The notes under the pieces are model-generated. The model had not been told where the DNA came from and ran no database searches. It worked only from the letters and a program-made list of their open reading frames with translations. This document shows, piece by piece, positions 5,324 to 6,035 of a DNA stretch of 6,035 nt (position 1 is its first letter; every line of letters begins with the position of its first letter). Made by a program: the position numbers and the translations under genes. The stretch comes from Gammaproteobacteria bacterium (GTDB lineage Bacteria > Pseudomonadota > Gammaproteobacteria > Pseudomonadales > UBA7434), in the NCBI GenBank assembly GCA_024280785.1, contig JAJRPK010000158.1:1-6035 (forward strand), given 5' to 3'.

Positions 5324-5366
5324 TGATAAGTGGAACGAGTCCTTTGATTTAACTGTTAAGCATTCT

Positions 5367-5933
5367 ATGATCAGACTTTTACTTACTTCGCTGCTTTTGA
5401 TTGTATTCGCTAAGGATTTATCGGCTTCCGGATGGAACGATTACAGTGCGGATATAGGGCATGGCTTTAATATCTACAGAATGAACTCTTTTCAGGTTTG
5501 TATTGGCGGCTCAGACAGTACATTACTTATCTGCCCTAGCGAGGGAGACGAATTCGGGCCTGTCGTAAACTATGTTTTTACTGAATCTCATTTGCTCGTT
5601 GAAACTTTGGGCGTAATGCCACATCCCAAAAACTCCAGGATGCAGACTGGTAATCCAAATCAACAGTATTATTTTTTAATTGACAAAATTACTCACGAAG
5701 TAGTTGGCCCACTTGGTAGTGATCAGTTTAATTCCAATGCGGCAGTGCACCGTAAACTTGACTGGAAAAATCCGAGCAATCCCAATATATTGCGTCCACT
5801 GCTTGGAAACCTAATGTTCCTATCAATTACCGTATTGTTTTTTGGTTGGCCATTGATCTTAGTGTTGCTAATTTTCTTGGTTATTAGGCACATCCGTAAG
5901 AGACGTAGAATTATAGAGGCAAATAATGCTTAA
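5367..5933 (+). CDS. Uncharacterised secreted protein with C-terminal membrane anchor
   Basis: I do not recognise this 188-aa protein. Residues 1-21 form a signal peptide (MIR, hydrophobic LLLTSLLLIVFA, then S-A-S before Gly). The mature part starts GWNDYSADIGHGFNIYR and contains two cysteines (45 and 56) that could pair outside the cytoplasm, followed by a mixed strand-like region with a YYFLIDKITHEVVGP stretch (about 101-115). One long hydrophobic segment at about 147-174, then RHIRKRRR, places the C terminus in the cytoplasm and the domain in the periplasm. I chose ATG 5367 because it begins the signal peptide; the frame is open to ATG 5280, but those 29 residues are not signal-like, lie over the promoter leader and repeat, and have no ribosome binding site. 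No strong Shine-Dalgarno sequence precedes 5367 either. It is the first gene inside the inferred island and is closed by its own hairpin, so it may be a single-gene cargo unit. Confidence 0.7.
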   Translation: MIRLLLTSLLLIVFAKDLSASGWNDYSADIGHGFNIYRMNSFQVCIGGSDSTLLICPSEGDEFGPVVNYVFTESHLLVETLGVMPHPKNSRMQTGNPNQQYYFLIDKITHEVVGPLGSDQFNSNAAVHRKLDWKNPSNPNILRPLLGNLMFLSITVLFFGWPLILVLLIFLVIRHIRKRRRIIEANNA

Positions 5934-5939
5934 CGAATA

Positions 5940-5976
5940 AGGATAAGTAGCGCTTGCCGCGACTTATCCTGTTGTT
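5940..5976 (+). terminator. Strong hairpin, probable terminator of the membrane-protein gene
   Basis: AGGATAAGT (5940-5948) pairs perfectly with ACTTATCCT (5962-5970), and inner GCG/CGC pairs extend the stem around a 5-nt loop. It starts 6 bp after the stop codon. The following GTTGTTG is a poor U tract, so termination may be partial, or the hairpin may protect the transcript end. Confidence 0.55.
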
Positions 5977-5979
5977 GAA

Positions 5980-5993
5980 CGAGCCCGGGCTCG
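5980..5993. repeat. 14-bp perfect palindrome CGAGCCCGGGCTCG
   Basis: A fully GC-rich self-complementary site 9 bp past the hairpin, within AT-rich surroundings. It could be a dimeric regulator's operator for a gene to the right, or a second short hairpin. The remaining bases to 6035 are AT-rich with no supported gene. Confidence 0.4.
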
Positions 5994-6035
5994 ATGCTCT
6001 TTATATAGCAAATATATCGAATGAATTTAATGGAA

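Noticed and set aside
5280..5366. N-terminal extension of the membrane protein from ATG 5280
   Set aside because: No ribosome binding site, not signal-like, and overlaps the repeat and probable leader; the signal peptide starts at 5367. It cannot be fully excluded.
6021..6035. Possible gene start ATG at 6021
   Set aside because: Only five codons before the window end and no ribosome binding site.

Overview
The window looks like chromosomal DNA of a free-living, probably marine or aquatic gammaproteobacterium. The evidence is a moderately AT-rich sequence, a DUF4389 protein of the gammaproteobacterial type, a DASS/SLC13 permease with two TrkA-C domains, and a DUF1566 protein ending in a VPLPA/PEP-CTERM-like exosortase sorting tail. 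The species cannot be named from this sequence alone.

Left part (1-4610). A permease gene cut by the window edge is followed after 16 bp, on the same strand, by a 2-oxoglutarate/Fe(II) prolyl-4-hydroxylase-like oxygenase; the two probably form one transcript. A PAPS-dependent-type sulfotransferase on the minus strand converges on them. It is divergent from a small DUF4389 inner-membrane protein that has a very strong ribosome binding site. After a gene-free stretch of about 290 bp holding several small inverted repeats comes a secreted DUF1566 protein that starts at TTG and carries a C-terminal exosortase signal. No exosortase or EPS gene is in the window, so this target is an orphan here.

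Right part (4611-6035). This is the unusual part. On the minus strand lies the exact 3' half of a tRNA-Asn (positions 31-76: anticodon loop GTT, perfect T arm, acceptor 3' strand, encoded CCA), followed by a Rho-independent terminator in the right orientation. The tRNA 5' half is missing: the bases to the right pair with neither the acceptor strand nor the anticodon stem. This is the footprint expected where a tyrosine-recombinase element has entered a tRNA gene and pushed the old 3' end to the far side of the insertion. On that reading the chromosome is on the left and an integrated island begins at about 4806 and runs out of the window. The roughly 560 bp after the junction have no gene but hold many short repeats: a second copy of the crossover core, repeated arm-like ACCACATTA motifs, and a CAGGGGAA cluster that includes a 14-bp perfect inverted repeat. 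The first island gene, 5367-5933, encodes a secreted, C-terminally membrane-anchored protein I do not recognise. A strong hairpin and a 14-bp GC palindrome follow it.

The main discovery lead is the island boundary with its repeat-rich arm and unknown membrane protein. Whether the island carries a new system depends on sequence to the right of the window.
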